Below, piece by piece: positions 37,730 to 45,549 of a DNA stretch of 64,000 bases; positions within the stretch are counted from its first letter, which is position 1; every line of letters starts with the position of its first letter. The notes beneath the pieces are model-generated. The model was given only the letters and a program-made list of their open reading frames with translations. It did not search any database and was not told where the DNA came from. The DNA is from Solirubrobacterales bacterium. Its GTDB lineage: Bacteria; Actinomycetota; Thermoleophilia; Solirubrobacterales; 70-9. A program made the position numbers and the translations under genes. Location of the stretch: the NCBI GenBank assembly GCA_035573435.1, contig DATMZR010000013.1:44204-108203 (forward strand), read 5' to 3'.

Positions 37730-38140
37730 ATGTCGCAGGAGAACGTGGAGAGGCTCCGGGTCTGGCTGGAGGCATGGAATCTTGATGACTTGGCGAAAGG
37801 CGTCTTCGATCCTTCGCTCGTCGATCCGGATGTCACATACGAGGACGACATCCTCCCCGACCATGCGACCGAGGTCTATCGAGGCTACGAGGGCTTGGCG
37901 CACGCGGGGCGCGTCTGGCTTGAACCGTTCGAGAGGTACAACCTTGAACTGGAGCGGGTCGTGGACGCAGGGGAGTTCGTCATGTCCCTTCACCGATTTC
38001 GAGCAACGTTTCGACGCACGGGCATTGAGTTCGATCTGCCGCTTGCGTGGCTCTATACGTTTCGAGACGGAAGAATCACGCGTTGGCAAGCGTTTCCTTC
38101 CGAGGAAGAGGCCCTCGAAGCCGCCGGCCTTTCGGAGTAG
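37730..38140 (+). CDS. NTF2/SnoaL-like protein, family copy B
   Basis: 136 residues, MSQENVERLRVWLEAWNLDD to the tail ALEAAGLSE. The core includes DPDVTYEDDILPDH, a charged region and a Trp/Tyr-rich strand set typical of the fold. It starts three bases after the stop of the relic above and has no -10 box of its own. It was probably the second gene of a tandem pair. No catalytic signature can be assigned. Confidence 0.82.
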   Translation: MSQENVERLRVWLEAWNLDDLAKGVFDPSLVDPDVTYEDDILPDHATEVYRGYEGLAHAGRVWLEPFERYNLELERVVDAGEFVMSLHRFRATFRRTGIEFDLPLAWLYTFRDGRITRWQAFPSEEEALEAAGLSE

Positions 38141-38158
38141 GCAGGCCGACTCCGGCTC

Positions 38159-38237
38159 GTGACCTTCGATGAGGCCCTTGCCGCGCTGCTCGCCCTGGTC
38201 GGTGAGCGCGTGGAGGTCCACCCCTCCGGGCTCGCTG
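38159..38237 (+). pseudogene. 5' fragment of a gene cut at the att-like repeat
   Basis: A GTG-started frame reads MTFDEALAALLALVGERVEV and then runs straight into the tRNA-derived repeat. Codon use is normal for this genome, so it may be the beginning of a real gene whose remainder was lost when the repeat was formed. A hypothetical gene at 47575 also starts MTFDEA. Support is limited. Confidence 0.3.
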
Positions 38238-38263
38238 AGGTTCGAATCCTGTCGGGCGCGTTC
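38238..38263 (+). repeat. att-like direct repeat, right copy
   Basis: 26 bases identical to 36382-36407. The rest of the tRNA is absent, so this is not a tRNA gene. Nine bases later the rfbG-like gene ends. Confidence 0.75.
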
Positions 38264-38271
38264 CGCGTGGC

Positions 38272-39252
38272 TCAGGCCGGGGCCCGGACCTCGGGGTGCT
38301 CGCGGTACCAATCGATTGTGCGGCGCAATCCCTGCTCGAGGTCGACCTTCGGCTCCCAGCCGACCAGCTCGCGGATCTTCTCCGGGTCCACGTACTGGCG
38401 ATCGATCTCGCCCTCGGGGCTTCCGGTGCCACGAAGGTCCGGTTGGACGCCCGTGCCCGCGAGGCGGGCTATCAGCTCCACGACCTGTGCCACTGCATGC
38501 GGGCGACCGCTGCCCGCATTGAAGGCCTGCCCGCATACCTCGTCGCGGTCCAGGGCGTCGGCGATCGCCAGGTAAGCGCCGGCTGCGTCCTCGACATAGA
38601 GGAAGTCGCGCTCCGGGGAGCCGTCGGAACGAAGCACCGGCGGGCGACCGTCGAGTGCGGCGCTGACGACCTCGGGGATCAGGCGCGAGAAGTTCGTGTC
38701 GCCGCCGCCGTAGACATTCGCGAAGCGGGTCACCGCGACCGGCAGCCCGTACGCCTGCCAGTAGCTGCGAGCGATGAGGTCGGCGGCGGCCTTGCTGGAC
38801 TCATACGGCGCGGTCGGCCGCAGCGCGAAGTCCTCGCGGTAGGGCAGCTGCTCGTGGGTCCCGTAGGCCTTGTCGGAGGAAGCCACCACGACACGGTCCA
38901 CCCCACGCTCGCGGCAGGCCTCGAGCAGGGTCCAGGTGCCCTGAACGTTGGTCTCGAAGGTCGAGGCCGGAGACGCAGAGGCCGTGCCGACGATCGTCTG
39001 CGCGGCAAGGTGGAACACGACATCCACCTGGTGGGCGTCAAGCGTAGCGCGCAGGAGATCCTCGTCGAGAAGATCGCCGTCGACCTCCGCGACCTGGCCC
39101 TCGACCTCCAGCAACGCCAGCGCCGAGGGTCGGCCGTCCCGGGCGACCCGGTCGAGCGAGACGACCCGTTGGCCACGGCCGACGAGCTCCCGGCAGAGCC
39201 AGCCGCCGACGAACCCGCGTCCTCCGGTTACCAGGGCCGAGCTATCGGGCAC
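38272..39252 (-). CDS. rfbG: NAD-dependent sugar-nucleotide 4,6-dehydratase (CDP-glucose type, RfbG-like)
   Basis: 326 residues, extended SDR. The Rossmann motif is TGGRGFVGGWL near 9. The catalytic SSDKAYG and YESSK (Tyr/Lys) are present, as is the substrate loop RFANVYGGGDTNFSRL. The adjacent gene encodes a glucose-1-phosphate cytidylyltransferase, so the likely reaction is CDP-glucose to CDP-4-keto-6-deoxyglucose. The two overlap by 11 bases. Other O-antigen or 3,6-dideoxyhexose genes are not nearby. GDP-mannose dehydratase is the alternative. Confidence 0.8.
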   Translation of the reverse strand: MPDSSALVTGGRGFVGGWLCRELVGRGQRVVSLDRVARDGRPSALALLEVEGQVAEVDGDLLDEDLLRATLDAHQVDVVFHLAAQTIVGTASASPASTFETNVQGTWTLLEACRERGVDRVVVASSDKAYGTHEQLPYREDFALRPTAPYESSKAAADLIARSYWQAYGLPVAVTRFANVYGGGDTNFSRLIPEVVSAALDGRPPVLRSDGSPERDFLYVEDAAGAYLAIADALDRDEVCGQAFNAGSGRPHAVAQVVELIARLAGTGVQPDLRGTGSPEGEIDRQYVDPEKIRELVGWEPKVDLEQGLRRTIDWYREHPEVRAPA

Positions 39253-39991
39253 CGGCTTTGGCGGCGGCGTCCCGCTCCCAGACGGCCCAGGGGGGTTTGC
39301 CCCCCTTCCAGAGATCGTTGAGCATCACGGTGTCCTTGTAGGTGTCCATGCAGTCCCAGAAGCCGGGGTGCCGATAAGCCCGCAGCTGTCCGGCAGCGGC
39401 CAGGTGGCCCAGGGGCGCCTCTTCGAGAACGCAGTCAGCGTCCAGGTAGTCCAGGAAGCCCGGCTCGAAGCAGAAGAACCCTCCGTTGACCCACTGCTGG
39501 AGGCGAGGCTTCTCCTCGAAGCCACGCACCCGGTCCTCCCGGTCCAGATCGACAACCCCGAACTGGGTCCGAGGCCTGACCACCGTCACCGTGCCGAGCG
39601 CGCCGTGGCCACGGTGAAACGCAACCAGCCCCCCCAGGTCCAGATCGGCCACGCCGTCGGAGTAAGTGACACAAAACGCCTGCCCCGCAAGGTGCTGGCG
39701 GACCAGGGCGATTCGTCCTCCGGTGGGGGTGTCCAGACCGGTATCGACGCACTCCGCCTCGACCGGCTCCGGCCACTCGGCTGCCGTCACGAACTGCTCG
39801 ATCATCTCGCCCAGGTAGCCGGTGAGGAGCAGGAAGCGCCCGAATCCCTGGGCGGCATAGATGCGGATCACGTGCCAGAGGATCGGCCGATCGCCGATCT
39901 CCACCAGCGCTTTGGGAATCGCATGCGTGCGCTCCTGCAGGCGGGTCCCGCGACCACCGCAGAGGATGACCACCGGTCCAATTCCTTCCAC
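39242..39991 (-). CDS. rfbF: Glucose-1-phosphate cytidylyltransferase
   Basis: 249 residues. The nucleotidyltransferase signature VVILCGGRGTRLQERTHAIPK is at the start; YSDGVADLDL, NGGFFCFEPGFLDYL and CMDTYKDTVMLNDLW are distinctive of RfbF rather than of RmlA or GalU. It makes CDP-glucose. The start is GTG, with TACGCT eight bases upstream, so it may be leaderless. Confidence 0.88.
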   Translation of the reverse strand: MEGIGPVVILCGGRGTRLQERTHAIPKALVEIGDRPILWHVIRIYAAQGFGRFLLLTGYLGEMIEQFVTAAEWPEPVEAECVDTGLDTPTGGRIALVRQHLAGQAFCVTYSDGVADLDLGGLVAFHRGHGALGTVTVVRPRTQFGVVDLDREDRVRGFEEKPRLQQWVNGGFFCFEPGFLDYLDADCVLEEAPLGHLAAAGQLRAYRHPGFWDCMDTYKDTVMLNDLWKGGKPPWAVWERDAAAKAGAR

Positions 39992-39999
39992 GGCCGGAG

Positions 40000-40005
40000 A
40001 GCGTA
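40000..40005 (-). promoter_or_regulatory. -10 box TACGCT of rfbF
   Basis: TACGCT (TANNNT), eight bases, then the GTG of rfbF. This fits the leaderless geometry but is a weak match on its own. Confidence 0.35.
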
Positions 40006-40035
40006 TGGATTGACGAAGAAAGGCGGGCGGGCGGG

Positions 40036-40314
40036 TCAGGCCTGGCCGCCGGCGACGGCGGGCAGGATCGTCACTTCATCGCCCTCGGTGAGCTCCGTCT
40101 CCAGGCCCTCCTGGAAGCGGATGTCCTCACCCGAGACGTACACGTTCACGAACCTGCGCAGCCCCCCGTCCTCGGTGATCCGCTCGCGAAGCTCGGCATG
40201 CTGGTCGAAGACGGCGTCGAGCGCTTCGCCGACGGTGCCCCCCTCGACCTCGATCTCGCTCTCGCCCTCGGTGACGCCGCGGAGCTGCGCCGGGATCTTG
40301 ACGGTGATGGTCAT
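40036..40314 (-). CDS. CysO/MoaD/ThiS-like sulfur carrier with C-terminal GG-QA (MetO-like)
   Basis: 92 residues with a beta-grasp fold. TVKIPAQLRGVTEG, RRFVNVYVSGEDIRF and EVTILPAVAGG closely follow mycobacterial CysO. The Gly89-Gly90 pair, which becomes the thiocarboxylate, is followed by Gln91-Ala92, so the protein should need trimming by a JAMM protease (Mec/QbsD type) before activation; none is in this window. It lies 12 bases after the threonine-synthase-like gene and shares its SAM riboswitch. I infer that it donates sulfur for homocysteine synthesis. Confidence 0.85.
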   Translation of the reverse strand: MTITVKIPAQLRGVTEGESEIEVEGGTVGEALDAVFDQHAELRERITEDGGLRRFVNVYVSGEDIRFQEGLETELTEGDEVTILPAVAGGQA

Positions 40315-40326
40315 CGGCCGGGAACC

Positions 40327-41556
40327 TTAGCGCGCGGCCACGGGCTCGAGTTCGGACTCGAAGGCCTCCATTGTGGGCTCGATCTCGAACATCCGGAAGC
40401 TCTCCCGCGTCGCGTCGAGCGTCTTCAGTCCTTCGCCGGTGATGTAGGCGACGACTCGCTCGGAGGGATCGATGTCGCCGCGTTCAGCGAGCTTGGCCAG
40501 CACGGCGACCGTCACCCCGCCGGCCGTCTCGGTGAAGATGCCGGTCGTCTCCGCCAACAGGCGGATGCCGTCGCGGATCTCGTCGTCGGATGCGGAGTCA
40601 ATCGAGCCGCCGGTGCGACGCGCCAGGTCGAGCGCGTACACGCCGTCGGCCGGGTTGCCGATCGCAAGGCTCTTGGCGATCGTGTCGGGCCGCTGTGGCT
40701 GGCAGGCATCCCAGCCCTCGGCGAACGCCGTGGCGACCGGATTGCAGCCCGCCGCCTGGGCGCCGTCGAAGGCCGGCAGCTCGCCTTCGACCAATCCGAG
40801 CTCCAGCCACTGGTCGAACCCCTTCGCGATCTTCGTGAACAGGGAGCCTGAGGCGATCGGACAGACGACCCGGTCGGGCAGGGACCAGCCGAGCTGCTCG
40901 ACGGTCTCATAAGCGAGGGTCTTCGAGCCCTCGGAGTAGTAGGGGCGCAAATTGACGTTGACGAAGGCCCACGGCCGCGTCTCGCAAAGCTGGGCGCAGA
41001 GGCGATTGACGTCGTCGTAGGTGCCGCGAACGCCCACCAAACCCGTTCCGTACACCCCGGTTGCGAGGAGCTTCTGCTCCTCGAGGTCGGCCGGCACGAA
41101 CACGTAGGCGTCCAGCCCGGACGCCGCGGCGTGAGCGGCGACCGCGTTGGCGAGGTTGCCGGTTGAGGCACAGGCAACGGTCTCGAACCCGAGCTCGCGC
41201 GCCTTCGCCAGGGCGACCGCGACGACGCGATCCTTGAACGAGTGGGTTGGATTGGCGGCGTCGTTTTTGATCCAGAGCTCCCCGAGGCCGAGGCGCTCGG
41301 CCAGCCGGTCGGCGCGGACGAGTGGCGTCAGGCCGGGCTCGAGCGGATCGCGGGGCCGCTCGGAGAACGGCAGGAAATCCGCATACCGCCAGATGCCTCG
41401 TGACCCGGCTTGAATCTTGCGGCGGGCTTCGCCGGGCTCCAGGTCCGAGAAGTCGTAGGAGACCTCAAGCGGGCCGAAGCAGCGCTCGCACACGTAGCGA
41501 GCCTCCAGGGGATAGCGCGTTCCGCACTCCTTGCATGTCAGTGCGTCAAGCGCCAT
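40327..41556 (-). CDS. Threonine-synthase-like PLP enzyme under a SAM riboswitch (candidate O-phosphohomoserine sulfhydrylase, MetM-like)
   Basis: 409 residues. An N-terminal zinc ribbon (Cys8, Cys11, Cys23, Cys26) precedes a fold-type II PLP domain, with the PLP lysine Lys108 in NPTHSFKDR, the phosphate/glycine loop and a C-terminal TGEGLKTLD. By sequence it would be called threonine synthase. However, it is preceded by a complete SAM-I riboswitch with terminator and followed by a CysO-like sulfur carrier. Threonine synthase acts on O-phosphohomoserine, which can equally be sulfhydrylated to homocysteine; I recall such a route (MetM/MetO) reported in Streptomyces. True threonine synthase remains the alternative. 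Confidence 0.85.
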   Translation of the reverse strand: MALDALTCKECGTRYPLEARYVCERCFGPLEVSYDFSDLEPGEARRKIQAGSRGIWRYADFLPFSERPRDPLEPGLTPLVRADRLAERLGLGELWIKNDAANPTHSFKDRVVAVALAKARELGFETVACASTGNLANAVAAHAAASGLDAYVFVPADLEEQKLLATGVYGTGLVGVRGTYDDVNRLCAQLCETRPWAFVNVNLRPYYSEGSKTLAYETVEQLGWSLPDRVVCPIASGSLFTKIAKGFDQWLELGLVEGELPAFDGAQAAGCNPVATAFAEGWDACQPQRPDTIAKSLAIGNPADGVYALDLARRTGGSIDSASDDEIRDGIRLLAETTGIFTETAGGVTVAVLAKLAERGDIDPSERVVAYITGEGLKTLDATRESFRMFEIEPTMEAFESELEPVAAR

Positions 41557-41602
41557 CGCCTCTAGCCTCTCTTCCTGTTGCGTCGCATTCGTCTCAGCTA
41601 CG

Positions 41603-41635
41603 AAAAAAACCTCTGCCGGGCTAGTGAGCAGAGGT
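41603..41635 (-). terminator. Intrinsic terminator of the SAM riboswitch
   Basis: On the minus strand ACCTCTGC and GCAGAGGT form an 8-bp stem with an 11-base loop, followed by a run of seven Ts. It lies between the aptamer and the gene, 47 bases before the start. It is the OFF-state structure expected when SAM is bound. Confidence 0.9.
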
Positions 41636-41653
41636 CCTGTCGGGACTTCCCCT

Positions 41654-41752
41654 CACATCTCCCAGGCTCTTACCTGATGGAATTGGCACCTACCCCTTTG
41701 CGGGGGGTTGCCGGGGTTTCAACGGGCCAGTCCCTCCACCCCTCTGGATGTG
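41654..41752 (-). promoter_or_regulatory. SAM-I (S-box) riboswitch aptamer
   Basis: The minus strand shows P1 as CACATC (41752-41747) with GATGTG (41659-41654) and the kink-turn segment CCAGAG. Then come the invariant core GGAGGGACTGGCCC, the P3 region GAAACCCCGGCAACC, the segment GGTGCCAATTCC, and a P4 stem before GGGAGATG. These are the most conserved S-box blocks. SAM binding should stabilise P1 and let the terminator form, so the gene is off when SAM is plentiful. SAM-I switches nearly always control methionine, cysteine or SAM genes. Confidence 0.95.
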
Positions 41753-41770
41753 GTGGTTATGTGGTGGAGG

Positions 41771-41776
41771 ACTATA
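41771..41776 (-). promoter_or_regulatory. -10 box TATAGT for the riboswitch transcript
   Basis: TATAGT on the minus strand would start transcription near 41764, about 12 bases before P1. No strong -35 is visible. Confidence 0.5.
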
Positions 41777-41880
41777 CCAACAGGCGGATCGGTTGCCGCA
41801 CCGGTTGCAGGTCTTTCGCCACCGTCGCGTAGTCTTAGCCACTGACGAGATGGACGAGCGACCGAGCGAGATGTCAAACG

Positions 41881-42891
41881 ATGCCGAACCTCCCGAAGCC
41901 ACGGCTGCGAAGGTTGGCCCGCGCCGGCCGTCTCGTCGCGTCCGCGCCTGAGCCAAAGGAGCGCAAGCCCCAGGTCGAGACGATCGCGGCCGAGGGGCTG
42001 CGCTGGGTCAACATCGAGAGCCCCTCGCCGCTCGAGTGTGCTTGGCTCGAGGAGCAGTTCGGGTTCCATCCCCTCGACCTCGAGGACGTCCTGTCGCGCA
42101 ACCAGCGCCCGAAGATCGACGAGTACCCCGACTACCTGTTCATCGTTTTGCACTTTCCGGTCTTCGACCGCACGGTCGGGCGCCTGAACGCAGGAGAGCT
42201 CGACATCTTCGTCGGCTCCGACTACCTGGTCACGATCCCCAACCAGCGGCTCCAGCCGGTCGAGTACCTGTTCGAGCGCTGCCGCGCCAAGGAGGAATTG
42301 CGGGAGCAGCACTTCACCAAGGGCTCCGGGTTCCTCCTCTACCGGATCGTGGACGACAGCTTCGACTATTGCTTCCCCATGTTGCGCAAGATCGGCAACA
42401 AGTTGGACGCGATCGAGGACGAGATCTTCTCCGGCCGCTCCGAGGAGGTGGTGCGCGACATCTCCAACGTGAAGCAGGAGATCATCAACTTTCGTAAGGT
42501 GGTCCGCCCTCAGCGAACGGTGCTTCGCGACCTCGAGAACGCCAAGCAGCCCTTCCTGGCCCCAACCGAGGGCGAGCTAGAGGTCTACTTCGACGACATC
42601 GCAGACGCCCATGAGCGCATCTGGGACATGCTCGAGAACTACAAGGAGGTCGTGGAGGCCCTCGAGGACACCAACGAGTCGGTGATCTCCCACCGCGTAA
42701 ACGACATCCTGCGCTTCCTGACCGCGATCAGCGTGATCGTGCTGCCCCTGACCCTGATCGCCAGCATCTGGGGCATGAACGTCGGCGTCCCCGGCGAGGG
42801 GGATTCGGTCGACTTCTTCGTGATCGTCGGCTCGATGCTCGTCCTGCTGGTCGGCATGGTCGCGTACTTCCGGCGCCGCGGCTGGCTCTAG
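41881..42891 (+). CDS. corA: CorA-type magnesium/cobalt transporter
   Basis: 336 residues. The cytoplasmic funnel occupies about 1-270, then two transmembrane helices: FLTAISVIVLPLTLIASIW followed by the pore motif GMN (WGMNVGVP) and the helix FFVIVGSMLVLLVGMVAYF, ending in a basic RRRGWL. It carries Mg2+ (or Co2+/Ni2+) across the membrane as a pentamer. It is divergent from the riboswitch operon and followed five bases later by a methyltransferase gene. Confidence 0.93.
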   Translation: MPNLPKPRLRRLARAGRLVASAPEPKERKPQVETIAAEGLRWVNIESPSPLECAWLEEQFGFHPLDLEDVLSRNQRPKIDEYPDYLFIVLHFPVFDRTVGRLNAGELDIFVGSDYLVTIPNQRLQPVEYLFERCRAKEELREQHFTKGSGFLLYRIVDDSFDYCFPMLRKIGNKLDAIEDEIFSGRSEEVVRDISNVKQEIINFRKVVRPQRTVLRDLENAKQPFLAPTEGELEVYFDDIADAHERIWDMLENYKEVVEALEDTNESVISHRVNDILRFLTAISVIVLPLTLIASIWGMNVGVPGEGDSVDFFVIVGSMLVLLVGMVAYFRRRGWL

Positions 42892-42895
42892 ATCG

Positions 42896-43684
42896 ATGTC
42901 GCTGATCACGTACCTCCGTCGCCGCTTCGGTCGCCGGCCCGCGTCGGCCCCAGCGGCAGCGTTGAGGCGGAAGGTCCGCGTCCGGGAGACGCCCGGGGTG
43001 GACTTCCGCGCTGCCGGAGACCTGTATCTCCGCTGGTTCGTGGAGCTGGGGAGCCTGACCCCCGACCAAGCGGTGCTGGAACCCGGTTGCGGAACGGGCC
43101 GGATGGCGCAACCCCTGACCGGCTATCTGGACGCGACCGGGAGCTATGAGGGCTTCGACGTCGTTCGCAACGCGATCGAATGGTGCGAGGAGAACATCGC
43201 ACCACAACACCCGAATTTCCACTTTCGTCACGTCGACGTGCTCAACGGCGTCTATAACCCCGAGGGCCAGCTGGATCCCGAGACATTCGAGTTTCCCTAC
43301 CCGGACGAATCGTTCGACTTCGCGTTTCTGACCTCCGTCTTCACTCACATGCTGCCGCCCGAGCTGCGGCACTACCTCCAGGAGATTCGCCGGGTCCTTC
43401 GCCCGCAGGGGCGATGCCTGATGACCTTCTTCCTGCTCAATGAAGAGTCGCTGGACGCGGCTCGCGCAGGCCGCGCGAAGCGCCGGTTCGCCCACGAGGG
43501 AGACGGATACTTCTACGACATCGCCAGGCGGCCGGAGGCGGCGGTCGCGTATCGCGAGGAAGACGTCCTGGGCTTCTTCGAGCAGGCGGGCTTCGAGCTC
43601 CACGCGCCGATCCGGTACGGTCGCTGGACGGGTCGCCAGAGCCAGGGCGCAGGCCAGGACATGCTGGTGGTCAAACCGGCCTGA
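42896..43684 (+). CDS. SAM-dependent methyltransferase (class I)
   Basis: 262 residues. VLEPGCGTGRMAQPLTGYL is motif I (SAM binding, near 62), FRHVDVLNGVYNP is the acidic region, and FDFAFLTSVFTHMLPPELRHYL is motif IV. The N-terminus is basic and could be membrane-associated. The substrate is unknown; the type resembles small-molecule or sugar methyltransferases. It may be cotranscribed with corA (gap of four bases). Confidence 0.85.
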   Translation: MSLITYLRRRFGRRPASAPAAALRRKVRVRETPGVDFRAAGDLYLRWFVELGSLTPDQAVLEPGCGTGRMAQPLTGYLDATGSYEGFDVVRNAIEWCEENIAPQHPNFHFRHVDVLNGVYNPEGQLDPETFEFPYPDESFDFAFLTSVFTHMLPPELRHYLQEIRRVLRPQGRCLMTFFLLNEESLDAARAGRAKRRFAHEGDGYFYDIARRPEAAVAYREEDVLGFFEQAGFELHAPIRYGRWTGRQSQGAGQDMLVVKPA

Positions 43685-43823
43685 GGCCACGGCCCCGACT
43701 TGGCGGCTTTGGGGCGGTACGCGCCACTCGCGGAGACGACCACGGCTGTCGCCTCCACCATGCCGGTGATGTACGCTCGATCGCCAGTTTCGGTCTTCCA
43801 ACAGCGCCAGGAGGGGGTGCCCA

Positions 43824-45362
43824 GTGGCGAGCGACGTTAGCGGGGGGTCAGGCCGCCCGCCGCGCCTGCGCGGACCTGGGATCGCCAAGAAGCTGATCCC
43901 GCTGCTCGCCGTCTTCGGCCTGACCGCCGCGGTGGCGCTCCTCTCCGGATTACACCCGGCTGCCCACGGTCAGACGTCGGCTGCCGCAGTGCGGCCGAAC
44001 ATCCTCGTGGTCGAAACCGATGACCAGACGGTCGAATCGATGCGAGTGATGCACAACGTCAACTCGCTGATCGGCGGCCGGGGGGCGATCTTCAAGAACA
44101 ACTTCACCAACCATTCGCTCTGCTGCCCCTCCCGAGCCACCTTCCTCACTGGCCAGTACGAGCACAACCACGGCGTGATCGGCAACACGCCGCCGAATGG
44201 CGGCTTCGAGCGCTTTCAGGAGTTGCACGCGAACAACAACCTCGCGGTCTGGCTCCACGATGCGGGCTACTACACGGCGATGATCGGGAAGTACCTGGCC
44301 CTTTACGCGAACAAGCCGCCGGTCCCGCCCGGCTGGTCGGAGTGGCAGGCGACCGCCGCGAACCTCTACCCAGAGGCGAACGCGTTCAAGTTCTATGACT
44401 ACACGATCAACCAGAACGGCACCCTGGTCCACTTTGGCCATGACCCCGCCGACTACAAGGAGGACGTGCTCACTCGAAAGGCGGTCAACTTCGTCGGCCG
44501 CCGCGCGCCCAACGCACAGCCGTTCTTTCTCTGGCTCACCTACACGGCGCCGCACATCGGCGGCCCCGACCCAAACCCACAGCCGCCGCCCGGCTGCAAG
44601 TACGCGCCGAAGCCCGCGCCCCGCCATGCGCACGCGTTCGATTCCGAGCACCTGCCGAAGCCACCGAACTTCAACGAGCAAGACGTCTCGGACAAGCCCG
44701 CCGCGATCCGGAATCTCCCACGCTTGGACGCGGACCAGGTCTCAGACATTCAGCGCAAATACCGCTGCGAGCTGGAATCCCTGCTGTCGGTCGACGAGGG
44801 GGTCAAGAAGCTCGTCGAGGCGCTGGCGGCCGCCGGGGAGCTCAACAACACGCTGATCATCTACACCTCCGACAACGGGTTCTTTCACGGCGAGCATCGG
44901 GTCTTTCAGGGCAAGCAGCGCGTCTACGAGGAGTCGGTCCAGGTGCCTCTCCAGATGCGCGGGCCGGGCATCCCGCACGGCGAGACCGTCTCTGGCCTGT
45001 CGATCAACGCGGACCTTGCCCCGACGGTCGTCGACGCAGCAAACGCCGACCCCGGCCTGGTCATGGACGGGCGCTCGCTGATTCCCGTCGCACAGGACCC
45101 CAGCCTGGTGCAGGGGCGCCGGCTGCTGATCGAGCAGCCGAGCTTCAAGGAGCAGCCGCGGTTCTCGGCGGTTCGGACCGGGCGCTACACATATGCCGAG
45201 CACGGAAGCGGCGAGAGGGAGCTCTACGACCTGCAAAGGGACCCGTTCGAGCTCCAGAACCGTGACGGCGACCCCTCCTACGCAACGGTGGAGGCCCAGC
45301 TGGCGGCGAGCCTCCACGATCTCCAGAACTGCGCCGGCTTCAGCTGTCGCGCGCAACCCTGA
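43824..45362 (+). CDS. Secreted or membrane-anchored sulfatase
   Basis: 512 residues from GTG with a strong GGAGGGGG upstream. An N-terminal hydrophobic segment (about 22-48) acts as signal or anchor. The alkaline-phosphatase-fold metal site begins VVETDDQT (Asp66, Asp67). The formylglycine motif is Cys100-Cys101-Pro-Ser-Arg104, followed by ATFLTGQYEHNHGV. Near the C-terminus YTSDNGFFHGEHR supplies further metal ligands. It should hydrolyse sulfate esters (arylsulfatase or glycosaminoglycan type) once Cys100 is converted to formylglycine by a maturase not seen here. Confidence 0.9.
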   Translation: MASDVSGGSGRPPRLRGPGIAKKLIPLLAVFGLTAAVALLSGLHPAAHGQTSAAAVRPNILVVETDDQTVESMRVMHNVNSLIGGRGAIFKNNFTNHSLCCPSRATFLTGQYEHNHGVIGNTPPNGGFERFQELHANNNLAVWLHDAGYYTAMIGKYLALYANKPPVPPGWSEWQATAANLYPEANAFKFYDYTINQNGTLVHFGHDPADYKEDVLTRKAVNFVGRRAPNAQPFFLWLTYTAPHIGGPDPNPQPPPGCKYAPKPAPRHAHAFDSEHLPKPPNFNEQDVSDKPAAIRNLPRLDADQVSDIQRKYRCELESLLSVDEGVKKLVEALAAAGELNNTLIIYTSDNGFFHGEHRVFQGKQRVYEESVQVPLQMRGPGIPHGETVSGLSINADLAPTVVDAANADPGLVMDGRSLIPVAQDPSLVQGRRLLIEQPSFKEQPRFSAVRTGRYTYAEHGSGERELYDLQRDPFELQNRDGDPSYATVEAQLAASLHDLQNCAGFSCRAQP

Positions 45363-45549
45363 CGCGGCCATGCCCAGACCGGTTTAGCTTCCGCGCCCAC
45401 CGGGTAATGAGTACCGACCGCCCGTCGACTCCCACGGGACGGGTGTGGCCCCTGTGAAACGCGGGCCGTTTGAGGCAGTGCGGCAGTCGGTCCGCGTTTT
45501 GCACCTTCGAGGTTGACCCAGCGTGACAGGACTGAGAGACTTCCCCCCA
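45363..45549. other. Intergenic region after the sulfatase
   Basis: About 185 bases. I see no terminator with a T-run, no tRNA and no protein-like frame. A GTG at 45523 opens the following gene's frame nine codons early and remains an alternative start. Confidence 0.4.

Larger units (their letters stand above)
36408..38263 (+). mobile_element. Small tRNA-Arg-associated island (integrase-less)
   Basis: 1,856 bases lie between the tRNA-Arg 3' end and a perfect 26-bp copy of it. The content is two intact NTF2-like genes, one secreted protein, one NTF2 tail relic and one gene fragment. No integrase, transposase or replication gene is present, so it is either a remnant after deletion, a satellite mobilised in trans, or the product of one recombination at tRNA genes. 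The boundaries are seen directly; mobility is inferred. Confidence 0.55.

Noticed and set aside
38238..38263. Second tRNA gene
   Set aside because: Only the T-arm and acceptor 3' strand are present; there is no anticodon arm.
36419..38536. 705-codon minus-strand frame across the island
   Set aside because: It crosses three plus-strand genes and the att repeat; the apparent repeats in it are the reverse complements of NTF2 heads and tails.
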